Positions 33,129 through 41,354 of a stretch of 42,858 nt of DNA are shown here, in pieces (position 1 is the stretch's first letter; the number at the start of each line of letters is the position of its first letter). A program made the translations under genes and the position numbers. Source of the DNA: a candidate division WS1 bacterium (GTDB taxonomy: Bacteria > Armatimonadota > Zipacnadia > Zipacnadales > UBA11051); assembly GCA_012518355.1 (NCBI GenBank), contig JAAYSP010000079.1, positions 1 to 42,858 of the forward strand, in the 5' to 3' direction. The notes under the pieces were generated by a model, which was given only the letters and a program-made list of their open reading frames with translations, made no database searches and had not been told where the DNA came from.

Positions 33129-34231
33129 CACCTGTGCGCGTACTGTTTGCCGGTGGCGGTACTTCGGGGCACCTGACACCCTGCCTGGCCGTGGCACAGA
33201 GTCTGCTGGAGCGCCGCCCCGAGGCAAAGGTGACGTTTGTCGTCTCGCGCCGCTCTGCAGATGCTGCCATGATGTCCGCCCGCGACCTAGACTACCACCC
33301 CATCTTCGGCACGGGAATGCCATACGGCATTTCACCGGCAACCGTGCTGAGCCTGGCACACCTGGGAGTCGGTTGCATTCAGGCGATGGGCATCATCCGG
33401 CAAGTGAGACCTCAAGTACTGTTTGCCACCGGGGGCTTCATCTCAGCGGCCACAGTTCTCGCTGCCCGCACACTACGCGTTCCGGTGATGCTGCACGCCT
33501 GTGATGCCATGCCTGATCGCACAAATCGGCTGCTTGCCAGATGGGCCGCCTCGATGTCAGTGGTCAGCGATGAGGCTGGTGCACTGCTGGCAGCTCGCCA
33601 CGTAGTCGTCACAGGCCAGCCGGTGCGGCCTGAGGTGCTCCAGGCTGATCCTCGGCAGGCTCGTGACGAGTTGGGCATACACCCGTCTGCGTTTGTGGTC
33701 CTGGTTACAGGCGGTAGTCAGGGTGCAGAGACACTCAATCGCGCCACGACTGGCGCCTTGCCAAACCTGCTTGAGGATCCGAACATCCACGTGATCCATC
33801 TGACAGGTGCAGGGAAGCTGCCAGACCTTTCGCAACTGCATACCCTGGGCCTACCTGCAGAACGCTATCTGGTCCAGGAGCACCGCAGTGATATGTCCAC
33901 CCTACTGGCCGCGTCCGATGTGGTTGTCACTCGCGCAGGGGCCAGCAGCCTGGCTGAAGCCAGTGCCTGGGGCCGCCCCATGATCGTCGTACCCTATCCG
34001 TACGCCGGCGGACATCAGCATCACAACGCGAGGCTGTATGAACGCGCCGGTGCAGCGTGGACCGTCGAGGACTCTGACTTCGATGCACCCCGACTCGTAG
34101 GGCTCATCAACCGCTTGCGTGAAGCTCCCTGCACTCTTCACACCATGTCACAAGCTGCCTTTTCTATGGAGACGCGAGACGCGGCAGGTAAGATAACCGA
34201 GCAATTGCTTACCCTACTACCACCATCGTAA
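33125..34231 (+). CDS. murG: Lipid I N-acetylglucosaminyltransferase MurG
   Basis: A 368-residue GT28 enzyme at the inner face of the membrane that adds GlcNAc to lipid I, giving lipid II. GTG 33125 overlaps the ftsW stop. The glycine loop is FAGGGTSGHLTPCLA (family: GGTGGHxxPxLA). ATGGFISA, MLHACDAMPD and GGSQGAETLN are present, as is the nucleotide-sugar site VVTRAGASSLAEASAWGRPMIVVPYPYAG with GGHQHHNA after it. The second glycine of the GTGGH loop is Ser. It ends 97 bp before a promoter-bearing gap and murC. Confidence 0.94.
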   Translation: MTPVRVLFAGGGTSGHLTPCLAVAQSLLERRPEAKVTFVVSRRSADAAMMSARDLDYHPIFGTGMPYGISPATVLSLAHLGVGCIQAMGIIRQVRPQVLFATGGFISAATVLAARTLRVPVMLHACDAMPDRTNRLLARWAASMSVVSDEAGALLAARHVVVTGQPVRPEVLQADPRQARDELGIHPSAFVVLVTGGSQGAETLNRATTGALPNLLEDPNIHVIHLTGAGKLPDLSQLHTLGLPAERYLVQEHRSDMSTLLAASDVVVTRAGASSLAEASAWGRPMIVVPYPYAGGHQHHNARLYERAGAAWTVEDSDFDAPRLVGLINRLREAPCTLHTMSQAAFSMETRDAAGKITEQLLTLLPPS

Positions 34232-34287
34232 CCCACCGATTCCTGTCTCAAAACCCGCCGGCAGCAGTTCGCTCCAGGTCAAAATAG

Positions 34288-34316
34288 TTGCCATTCTGTC
34301 CTCCTCGGTTTACAAT
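34288..34316 (+). promoter_or_regulatory. Sigma-70-like promoter of murC-ftsQ
   Basis: TTGCCA and TACAAT are separated by exactly 17 nt, 12 nt before the ATG at 34329. Predicted transcription would begin only about 6 nt before that ATG, or about 27 nt before the ATG at 34350. It lies in the 97-bp murG-murC gap. Confidence 0.6.
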
Positions 34317-34349
34317 TCACCCATTCTCATGAGAGTTGTGATCAGATAT

Positions 34350-35747
34350 ATGTATGATTTGGCTGACATCAGTTGCGTCCATATGATCGGCATAGGTGGC
34401 ATCGGCATGAGCGCGTTGGCTCATGCTCTTCATGACCGGGGAGTTCGTGTGACCGGATCGGATGTCATCGAATCGGACCAGGTGCAGCGACTAAGAGCCC
34501 TGGGGATAACCGTGCATTTGGGGCACAACGCTGCAAACGTAGATGGCGCCCAACTGGTTACCCACACCAGTGCTATCCGACGAGACAACTGCGAATGGGA
34601 GGCAGCAGCTCAGCTTGGCATACCGGTCATCCATCGCTCGGAGCTGCTGGCAGCTTTCCTACAGGGCAAACGTGCTGTGGCAGTAGCAGGCACCCATGGC
34701 AAGACGACCACCACCGCTATGCTCACGACGATCCTGATCGACGCAGGTATGGATCCTACTGTCTTCCTCGGGGGCATTTCGTTGGACCTGGGAGACAACT
34801 ACCGGCTGGGCGGCAGCGATCTGGTGGTATTCGAGGCTGACGAAAGCGACGCTAGCTTTCGTCGCTATCGTAACTGCTGGCAAATAGTGACCAACGTAGA
34901 CCAGGACCACCTCGACAAGCACGCCAACCTGGACAACATAAAGCAGATGTTCGCCGAGTTCATGAGTACCGGCAATCCTGAAGGATTTCTGGTTTATGGT
35001 TCGGATATCGAAGGCTTATCTGATATGGCCCAGTGTTTTCCCGGGCCCACTCGCAGCTTCGGAATCGACGACCCGAACGCTTACTACCGTGCCGACGAGA
35101 TTCGTTGCACTGAGGATTTCCGCTGTCTTGCCCAGATACACGTTGGTGGCCGGCGAGCAGGCACCCTCTCGCTTCAACAGCCGGGTCACCACAACATATG
35201 CAACGCACTTGCGGCTGTCGGCATGGCTCACAGTATGGGGGTTGCGGTGGAGGAGGCGGTTCAGTCGCTGGAGCGTTTCACAGGCACTGAGCGCCGCTTT
35301 CAACTCCTGTACCATCGGGATGGGCTGCGCATTTACGATGACTATGCGCACCACCCTACAGAGGTCAAAGCAGCTTTGCGTGGTGCACGTGACCTGCTTC
35401 CTAATGCCCGGCTAACAGTGGTCTTCCAGCCGCACCTGCCCAGCCGTACCAGGCTACTTCTGGATGATTTCGCCACCGCATTCGGTCTGGCTGATACCGT
35501 CATCATCAATTCCATCTATGCAGCCCGCGAAGAGCCCATACCGGGGTTTTCGGCAGAGACCCTGGTCGAGCGAATTCGGAGTGTTGACGCGGACAAACCA
35601 GTACTCTATTTTGAGAACCAGGATGAGCTGCTTGAGCATGTCTGGGCAAACCTGGCCGATCAAGAATTGGTCATGGTGATGGGAGCAGGAGACATCTACC
35701 GCGTCGGGCACACCATCGCAAATCGGTTGGCGCAAGAAGATGGCTAG
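34350..35747 (+). CDS. murC: UDP-MurNAc:L-alanine ligase MurC
   Basis: A 465-residue ligase that adds L-Ala to UDP-MurNAc. ATG 34350 is preferred over ATG 34329 because the promoter leaves almost no leader for the latter; neither has a strong ribosome site. The N-domain begins VHMIGIGGIGMSALA. The ATP loop is VAGTHGKTTTTAML near 115-128. EADESDASF, NVDQDHLDKH, IYDDYAHHPTEV and FQPHLPSRTRLL are all MurC signatures. MurB, often fused to or next to MurC, is absent. Fourteen bases separate the stop from ftsQ, which has its own GGAGG. Confidence 0.95.
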   Translation: MYDLADISCVHMIGIGGIGMSALAHALHDRGVRVTGSDVIESDQVQRLRALGITVHLGHNAANVDGAQLVTHTSAIRRDNCEWEAAAQLGIPVIHRSELLAAFLQGKRAVAVAGTHGKTTTTAMLTTILIDAGMDPTVFLGGISLDLGDNYRLGGSDLVVFEADESDASFRRYRNCWQIVTNVDQDHLDKHANLDNIKQMFAEFMSTGNPEGFLVYGSDIEGLSDMAQCFPGPTRSFGIDDPNAYYRADEIRCTEDFRCLAQIHVGGRRAGTLSLQQPGHHNICNALAAVGMAHSMGVAVEEAVQSLERFTGTERRFQLLYHRDGLRIYDDYAHHPTEVKAALRGARDLLPNARLTVVFQPHLPSRTRLLLDDFATAFGLADTVIINSIYAAREEPIPGFSAETLVERIRSVDADKPVLYFENQDELLEHVWANLADQELVMVMGAGDIYRVGHTIANRLAQEDG

Positions 35748-35761
35748 CGGAGGAGCACTGA

Positions 35762-36481
35762 ATGCACTCGCATCTTCCTGCAGCACGACGGGCCATGCTT
35801 TTAAGCATCGTCATCGGTGCGGCCATCGGGCTAGTCTTTTCGCCAGCCTGCCGAATTCGGTACGTGACCGTGGTCGGTCCTACTGAGACAATCGCGGCAG
35901 AAGTGGCAGCCGGGCTGAAGCTTCCGGCCCAGGCCAATACGGTATTCCTGCCACTAACACATGTGAAGGCCCGAGCTACCGAGTGCTATCGGGTCAAACG
36001 GTTGACAGTGAGGCGGCGTTCGCCCAAAGAGATAGTTATCCGCGTGCATGAACGCCAACCTATGGCCGCTTTAGTTTCGCCTGATAGTGGCTATACAGTT
36101 ATAGATGATGAGGGCATGGCACTGGTGCGCACCGATACTCCGGGCCTGCTACCGGTGGCCGAGGGGGTAGTGGGACAGCGCCCGGAACTGGGCAGAATCA
36201 TCTCGCCTGAGGCGTTGAGCCTGCTAAAAGCTTGCATCGAAGCAGCGGAGCAAGATGGCATGGACCAAAAGCTACGTCTCGATTTATCTGATCCGCATAT
36301 GATTACGATGCAGACCGCCGATGGAGTGGTCGGCAAATTAGGCGACAAGCACCATCTGCGGCGCAAAACCGTGATGTTTGGACGGCTGCTCAAGGCTTTG
36401 CAGGACCAGCCAGGACAAATTGAATACATAGATGTCAGCACAGAGAGCGCGCCGACTTTCCGCCGACGTGCCCGTAACTGA
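35762..36481 (+). CDS. ftsQ: Cell division protein FtsQ/DivIB (POTRA-type)
   Basis: A 239-residue bitopic protein. GGAGG lies 8 nt before ATG 35762. A short N-tail precedes a membrane helix at about 12-28 (MLLSIVIGAAIGLVFSP). The POTRA domain follows (IRYVTVVGPTETI, then VKRLTVRRRSPKEIVIRVHERQPMA), then the beta domain with YTVIDDEGMALV and YIDVSTESAPTFR. FtsQ forms the FtsQLB complex that licenses FtsWI. Position between murC and ftsA is classical. The usual VxGxxxxS start of POTRA is VVGPTETI. Length is typical. Confidence 0.9.
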   Translation: MHSHLPAARRAMLLSIVIGAAIGLVFSPACRIRYVTVVGPTETIAAEVAAGLKLPAQANTVFLPLTHVKARATECYRVKRLTVRRRSPKEIVIRVHERQPMAALVSPDSGYTVIDDEGMALVRTDTPGLLPVAEGVVGQRPELGRIISPEALSLLKACIEAAEQDGMDQKLRLDLSDPHMITMQTADGVVGKLGDKHHLRRKTVMFGRLLKALQDQPGQIEYIDVSTESAPTFRRRARN

Positions 36482-36609
36482 CAACTACAACACGAAACCG
36501 ATAAGCTCACAACCATGCGGTATGTCTGCTATGGGATTTGCTCCATGCGGCATGCCGTTCGCGAGCTGTAGTAGTGTGTGCACTCTGCTGCTTCGCGCGG
36601 GAGACCAGG

Positions 36610-37860
36610 ATGTCTGACGCGGGATTATGTGTGGCCGGCATTGATGTCGGCACCACTAAAATATGTACAGTGATCGGGCGTCACTTCAGTGGGCGTCCGC
36701 TAGAAATAGTTGGTGTTGGCCTCAGCCCCTGTGCGGGTCTGAAATCAGGCATAATCGTCGATCGCGAGAGCGCGGTCGACTCGATCAAGGAGTCCGTCAA
36801 GAAGGCCGAGGAGATGGCGGAGGTAGTCATCGAAGGCGCATACGTAGGCATCACCGGAGATCATGTGCGATCCATCAACGTGGTGGGACGGGTGCACACA
36901 GGCCCTGACAGTGAAGTCACCGCAGATGATATCGAACAGGCGAAACAAAGCGCCCTGGACAGCGTGCCTCTTCCCGTTGAGCGGGAGGTCATCCACAGTA
37001 TCGTCCGCGAGTTCTCAGTTGATGGTACTTCGGGTGTCTCACGGCCTCTGGGCATGTCCGGACGTCGTCTGGACGCACTGCTGCACGTAGTCACCGGCAT
37101 GAGCACTGTCATCGCCAACGCCCGGCGTTGCGTCGAAGAGGCCGACATTCAGGTGCAAGCTCAAATCCTCGAGCCAATCGCCACCGCCCGTGCCGTACTC
37201 ACCGATGCCGAGCGTGATATCGGAGTCCTAATTGTAGATATCGGTGGCGGCACTACAGACGTCGCAGTGTTCGTGGACAACGCAATCTGCCACACCGCAG
37301 CGGTACCGTTAGCCGGAGACCGGATTACCCGTGACATCGCCGAAGTTCTGCGCGTTAGCCGAACAGATGCCGAAGCGCTCAAGTGCCGTTTTGGGGCCGC
37401 CATTCCTGATCTGGTTCCTGAAGGGGACCTGGTACACGTAAGCAAGGCCGACGGCCACGAGTTCGACCGAGTTCCTCGACGCTTGATCGCCGAGATCATG
37501 CAAGCTCGGTTGTCCGAGATTTTCGACATGGTTAAGCAGGAAGCAGCCCGTGCCCCGGTACCCAAGATCGGTGGAATTGTACTTTCCGGCGGCGGAAGCC
37601 TGGCTCCTGGCACAGGCAAGCTGGCAAGTAGAGTGTTTGACGGCTCACCGGTGCGTACAAGCGAACCCAGAAATCTCACCGGATTGGCCCACCTGGTAAA
37701 CGGCCCCATGTACGCCACCGGAGTTGGCCTGGCTATGGTGGCTGCAGAAGAAGGTATCGGTGCTGCAGGGCCTGACCGCCCTGCAGCCAGCACGGCAGCG
37801 ACGGTTCGCTCGTGGATCGGTGAGTTGTGGGATCGACTCCTGGCTCTCAAACCGTGGTAG
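36610..37860 (+). CDS. ftsA: Cell division protein FtsA (actin-like membrane tether)
   Basis: A 416-residue actin-like ATPase that tethers FtsZ filaments to the membrane. ATG 36610 follows GGGAG by about 7 nt and starts the actin fold (AGIDVGTTKICTVIG). The 1C domain region with AYVGITGDHVRSIN follows, then the second phosphate loop DIGGGTTDVAVF and the adenosine motif VLSGGGSLAPG. The C-terminal VRSWIGELWDRLLALKPW is a plausible amphipathic membrane-targeting helix. The 128-bp gap to ftsQ shows no clear promoter. Striking is that ftsZ does not follow; the next gene encodes a zinc-finger membrane protein. Confidence 0.94.
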   Translation: MSDAGLCVAGIDVGTTKICTVIGRHFSGRPLEIVGVGLSPCAGLKSGIIVDRESAVDSIKESVKKAEEMAEVVIEGAYVGITGDHVRSINVVGRVHTGPDSEVTADDIEQAKQSALDSVPLPVEREVIHSIVREFSVDGTSGVSRPLGMSGRRLDALLHVVTGMSTVIANARRCVEEADIQVQAQILEPIATARAVLTDAERDIGVLIVDIGGGTTDVAVFVDNAICHTAAVPLAGDRITRDIAEVLRVSRTDAEALKCRFGAAIPDLVPEGDLVHVSKADGHEFDRVPRRLIAEIMQARLSEIFDMVKQEAARAPVPKIGGIVLSGGGSLAPGTGKLASRVFDGSPVRTSEPRNLTGLAHLVNGPMYATGVGLAMVAAEEGIGAAGPDRPAASTAATVRSWIGELWDRLLALKPW

Positions 37861-37877
37861 AGATTTACCACTCCGGT

Positions 37878-37904
37878 GAAACTTTTTCCCTCTGAACGTG
37901 TCTA
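37878..37904 (+). promoter_or_regulatory. ECF-type promoter upstream of the double-zinc-finger gene (AAC-N14-CGTGTCTA)
   Basis: GAAAC (AAC at 37880-37882) and CGTGTCTA (37897-37904) are separated by 14 nt. The eight-base -10 element and the spacing are identical to those in front of the ECF sigma gene at 14451-14477. It lies 18 bp after the ftsA stop and about 110 bp before the zinc-finger gene, so the latter has its own predicted start. Confidence 0.6.
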
Positions 37905-38015
37905 CTAAAGTGAAGATACTCACTTCGGCACAAGCTACACCACCACTTCACTGCCACGTGCTGAAAGAACCGTCACAACCGCTGCTTGCGGCTGACGAAT
38001 AGTGGCTGAACTGCG

Positions 38016-39437
38016 ATGACGAACTGTCCCAGCGAAATCACCCTGCAAAGCTACCTGGACGGCGAACTTGGCCAGCTCGAGCTCCAGGAGATAACGCGCC
38101 ACGTAGAGCACTGCTTCGCCTGCCGACAAACCCTGCTGCGTATGCAGCGAGTGCACTCGCTGCTGAGTGCTGCTACCCCAATCGCTGTCCCCGATGGCCT
38201 GCGCCAACAGATACAGGCAGCCGTCGCATTCCGCGGAGAGGGTTTGCCGTGCGAGCAAGCTCGCGAAATGGTGCTGTTATCACTGGATGAACAGCTTTCG
38301 GCATCCCAGCTTACCTCGCTGGAAGGGCATCTGGACGAGTGCGAAGACTGTCGGTTCTATGCTGACCGCATGGCCATACTGGTTCGAGGTTTGCGTCAGG
38401 TGCCCGATGTGCCAACACCGAAAAGCCTGCACCAACGTATCGAAGTTGCGGTTGAAAAGGCCGACAAGAAGAGTGCGCTGAGCCTGCAGCACCTGATCAC
38501 AACCTGGGTCCCGCGGCGCATGACAGCAGTTGCTGGCCTGGCCGCTGCGGCTGCCATCATGATAGCGCTCGTCATGCAGTATGCCGGGGTTTTGTGGGCA
38601 CCCAAGGGCGTGCCCATATCTCCAGCACCGATCATCGCCGAAGCTCCGATGACACCCTCTCAGGCGACAGATGTATTGCCACCTGACGCTACAGCGACTC
38701 CCGACATGCCTACAGTGCAACCTGATATCCAGATAGCTCCACCAGCAACGGTCACCCCTGCCCCGATATCTACGCCAGGGGCAGTGCCAGATACCACAAT
38801 TGTATCTCGCCGCACCGCACGGGCCACACAGCCTACGCAACCTGCTCGGGCTACACGACCTCCGATTGGCGTCCGGATAGCCACGGCAGCTCCTACAGAG
38901 TCTGCTCGCGTGCCATCCGAAACCGCCGCTGTGCCCACCTCCGTGCAGCCAGAGACTGCAGTGGAGGCTCAGACTGTGGTATCGCCAAGCCCAGTTGCAA
39001 CTGCTCCCCTCATCGAGGGTAGACCGGTAGACATCGCCCGGCGCAGTGAGGTATCCGTACCGCCAGCATCTAGAGCTGTGGCTATCAGGACAGACCTATC
39101 TCCGGATCCGTTTACTCCGCCTGCCAGGCCCGCCACACCGCCTGAACCTCAGAAACCGTCGAGACCAACCAGCAGTGGTGCGACCCTTGCCAAGGCATCA
39201 CCTCGAACACCACCGACGCTTCGGACAGCAGAAAGTGCGCCCACAGAAACGGCAGGACCAACCCGTTTGGCGTCAGCCTCGGCTAGCTGGCTCCCTGTGC
39301 ATGAAGCAACGCGTTCAGTGTACAGCGCGCCACCGGCTGATTCGTCGCGCCTGGCGAATGCCTCAGAGCGCATCTCGCGAGAACTGGGTGATCTGAAGCA
39401 AACCCCAACCACTCCTGCGATCGTGGTAATCAAGTAG
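38016..39437 (+). CDS. Putative membrane anti-sigma factor with two zf-HC2 domains and Pro/Thr-rich tail
   Basis: A 473-residue protein. The first anti-sigma zinc finger covers about 4-40 (C4, H29, C33, C36 in HVEHCFACRQ) and the second about 79-115 (C79, H105, C109, C112 in HLDECEDCRF). One membrane helix follows at about 169-193. The roughly 280-residue outer part is Pro/Thr/Ala/Ser-rich, like a disordered periplasmic or wall-spanning tether, and ends in a short Ile/Val motif (AIVVIK). zf-HC2 domains typically hold ECF sigma factors inactive at the membrane. No sigma gene is adjacent, but an ECF-type promoter identical in layout to that of the sigma gene at 13824 lies upstream. It occupies the position after ftsA where ftsZ is common. 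Family call is good; the partner is inferred. Confidence 0.82.
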   Translation: MTNCPSEITLQSYLDGELGQLELQEITRHVEHCFACRQTLLRMQRVHSLLSAATPIAVPDGLRQQIQAAVAFRGEGLPCEQAREMVLLSLDEQLSASQLTSLEGHLDECEDCRFYADRMAILVRGLRQVPDVPTPKSLHQRIEVAVEKADKKSALSLQHLITTWVPRRMTAVAGLAAAAAIMIALVMQYAGVLWAPKGVPISPAPIIAEAPMTPSQATDVLPPDATATPDMPTVQPDIQIAPPATVTPAPISTPGAVPDTTIVSRRTARATQPTQPARATRPPIGVRIATAAPTESARVPSETAAVPTSVQPETAVEAQTVVSPSPVATAPLIEGRPVDIARRSEVSVPPASRAVAIRTDLSPDPFTPPARPATPPEPQKPSRPTSSGATLAKASPRTPPTLRTAESAPTETAGPTRLASASASWLPVHEATRSVYSAPPADSSRLANASERISRELGDLKQTPTTPAIVVIK

Positions 39438-39563
39438 TCACAGGCGTTGCAGGTCATCTCGGCACCTGTGACGAAACCTCATGCAAAAGGCCAGCTTGAC
39501 GTGCCATTTTTGCACTGCTGGCTCTCCATCGAAATGCTACACTCTCGCGATCGAGGAACATCC

Positions 39564-40580
39564 ATGCGCACCTGCCAGCGGTATCTACTGCCCTACGCTA
39601 TCCTGATTGCCCTGCTATTGAGTTCGTGCACCAGTTGCTCGCAAACGGGTGGCAGTCAAGCCACCGAACCGCCCCTGCCCTATCCACAGTTTGACCGTCA
39701 CACAGCGTTCGCCTATCTGGAGAAGCAGTGCGATTTTGGCCCGCGCATACCCGGCTCACAGGCACATCAAGACTGCTTGGAGTGGCTCGTACAGGAGTTA
39801 GAAGACCTGGGCGGCGAGGTGATCCGGCAAGAGTTCAGTGCCAGCACGCCTTTTGGTGGCCCGTTCGAGTTCACCAACATCATAGCCTACTTCCCAGGCG
39901 ATAAACCAGGTGGGCCAGTGCTGCTGGGCGCTCACTGGGACAACCGACCGGAAGCAGACGAAGACCCGAATCCAGCTTTGCGCACACAACCGGTGCTTGG
40001 GGCAAACGACGGAGCATCTGGGATAGCGGTTCTGCTGGAAATCGCACATCAGGCTCATGACAAGACCGCCCGACGCCCCCTCATCATAGCCCTGTTTGAT
40101 GCCGAGGACTCCGGCAAGTCCGCAGCCGGGCAATTTCCTCTGGACGGCTGGTGCATAGGCTCATCGTACCTGGCACAAAACCTGCCTGCAGAGATCCCAA
40201 AACCAGAAGCGGTTATAGTGGTGGATATGGTTGGGCGTGGGTCAATCCCCAACTCCAGAGTGGGTACACCGCGTGGGTCGAAGAACTACATGGAGTTACA
40301 GACTGAAGGATACTCGCGCCAATCGGCACCAGGGCTGGTGGATGAGATATGGAGCATCGCCGAGGAGGCCGGTCACACTGCGTTTGTGCGTGCCCGGCGT
40401 GGCCACATCATAGATGACCATCTGTCGTTCATCCTGCAAGGCATCCCTGCAGTGGACATAATTGACTTCCCCCCCGAATGGCACACCATCGATGACACCC
40501 CAGAGTACTGCTCGCCCGATTCGCTGTATCAGGTCGGCGACACTCTCATGCGCTATCTGTATGGAGTTAGAAATCCATGA
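39564..40580 (+). CDS. M28-family lipoprotein, glutaminyl-peptide cyclotransferase-like
   Basis: A 338-residue zinc enzyme from ATG 39564, with GAGGA 6 nt upstream. The signal ends in a lipobox (LLLSSC), so it is probably a lipoprotein. The QC-like fold is clear: LLGAHWDNRPEAD, then the zinc Asp in GANDGASGIAVLLE, the Glu/Asp site LFDAEDSG, VVDMVGRGS, and the last zinc His in DDHLSFILQGIPAVDIIDFP followed by WHTIDDT. This pattern fits bacterial glutaminyl cyclases, which make N-terminal pyroglutamate, better than M28 aminopeptidases. Activity cannot be told apart from sequence alone. It lies 126 bp past the zinc-finger gene and converges with thiE. Confidence 0.87.
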   Translation: MRTCQRYLLPYAILIALLLSSCTSCSQTGGSQATEPPLPYPQFDRHTAFAYLEKQCDFGPRIPGSQAHQDCLEWLVQELEDLGGEVIRQEFSASTPFGGPFEFTNIIAYFPGDKPGGPVLLGAHWDNRPEADEDPNPALRTQPVLGANDGASGIAVLLEIAHQAHDKTARRPLIIALFDAEDSGKSAAGQFPLDGWCIGSSYLAQNLPAEIPKPEAVIVVDMVGRGSIPNSRVGTPRGSKNYMELQTEGYSRQSAPGLVDEIWSIAEEAGHTAFVRARRGHIIDDHLSFILQGIPAVDIIDFPPEWHTIDDTPEYCSPDSLYQVGDTLMRYLYGVRNP

Positions 40581-40614
40581 GACAGGCGTTGCAGAGGCTT
40601 GCAGCGACCGCGCG

Positions 40615-41241
40615 TCATGCCTGAGTGAGATGTGCCAACTCTGCTGTAGCCTCGGCAGGGTCTTGGGCGGCGCTTATGGCTGAAACGACCGCGTAAAGCG
40701 AGGCACCTGCCGCCGGAAGCTGAGCGATGTTTTGGGCGTCTATCCCGCCGATCGCGCACACGGGAAGGCTTGTCACAGCGGCCACCTGGCGCACTGCATC
40801 AACTCCCACCTGCGGCTTTTCCGGCTTAGTCGGGGAGGCAAACACAGGGCCTATGGCCGCATAGCTGGCCCCGTCAGCGCGGGCTTGCTGCGCCAGCTGT
40901 GGCGAGGGAGTGGTAGCGCCGACGATAGCTTGCGCTCCCAGTAAGCGGCGCGCCACCTGCACCGGCATGTCTTCCTGCCCCACATGCACCCCGTCGGCCT
41001 CCGCTGCCAGGCAAACATCAACCCTATCGTTTACGATTAGAGGCACACTTATCGGACTTGTCAACATCAGAAGATCCGTTACTTCCAGGATCATCTGCCT
41101 CGTAGACTTGTCTTTTTCTCGGTACTGGATCATGCCGACTCCGCCAGCAAGAGCAGCCTCTGTCAGACGCACAAGCTCGACCTGATCTAATCCCTCGGGC
41201 AGGATGAAGTACACACCGCTTCTCAATTGTGGCCAGGACAT
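40615..41241 (-). CDS. thiE: Thiamine phosphate synthase ThiE
   Basis: A 208-residue TIM-barrel enzyme that joins HMP-pyrophosphate and thiazole phosphate into thiamine phosphate. GGGGGAA lies 5 nt before ATG 41241. Motifs are MIQYREKD near 37-44, VNDRVDVCLAAEADGVHVGQ near 70-89 with the phosphate and magnesium ligands, GATTPSP, and YAAIGPVFASPTKP near 126-139, all canonical. No other thiamine gene and no TPP riboswitch is seen nearby; rpsR lies upstream on the same strand with a 113-bp gap holding a hairpin. Confidence 0.95.
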   Translation of the reverse strand: MSWPQLRSGVYFILPEGLDQVELVRLTEAALAGGVGMIQYREKDKSTRQMILEVTDLLMLTSPISVPLIVNDRVDVCLAAEADGVHVGQEDMPVQVARRLLGAQAIVGATTPSPQLAQQARADGASYAAIGPVFASPTKPEKPQVGVDAVRQVAAVTSLPVCAIGGIDAQNIAQLPAAGASLYAVVSAISAAQDPAEATAELAHLTQA

Positions 41242-41267
41242 GCTTGTTCCCCCTGACTGACACGTCA

Positions 41268-41291
41268 GAAGCCGCCCAGAAGGGCGGCTTC
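41268..41291 (-). promoter_or_regulatory. Perfect 10-bp hairpin between rpsR and thiE
   Basis: GAAGCCGCCC/GGGCGGCTTC with a 4-nt loop. No T tract follows on the minus strand, so it is not a standard intrinsic terminator. It may be a transcript-stabilising or processing hairpin, or a Rho-linked end for rpsR. Confidence 0.5.
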
Positions 41292-41354
41292 AGGAAAGCA
41301 CGTGATCTAAGAACTCCGCGTGAAACTTGAATGCAGCAGGCTTTGGCCGCTGCC

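Noticed and set aside
37161-37871. 236-codon minus-strand frame opposite ftsA
   Set aside because: Shadow frame; the ftsA phosphate and adenosine motifs lie on the other strand.
39438-39471. Long-loop inverted repeat GTCACAGG...CCTGTGAC after the zinc-finger gene as terminator
   Set aside because: The loop is about 20 nt and no T tract follows, so it does not meet the intrinsic terminator pattern.
39439-40596. Shared 13-mer ACAGGCGTTGCAG after the stops of the zinc-finger and M28 genes
   Set aside because: A single short exact match with different flanks. Too little to call a repeat element.
41242-41354. TPP riboswitch upstream of thiE
   Set aside because: The conserved CTGAGA and ACCTGATCTGGATAATGCCAG-type elements are absent; only a simple 10-bp hairpin is present.
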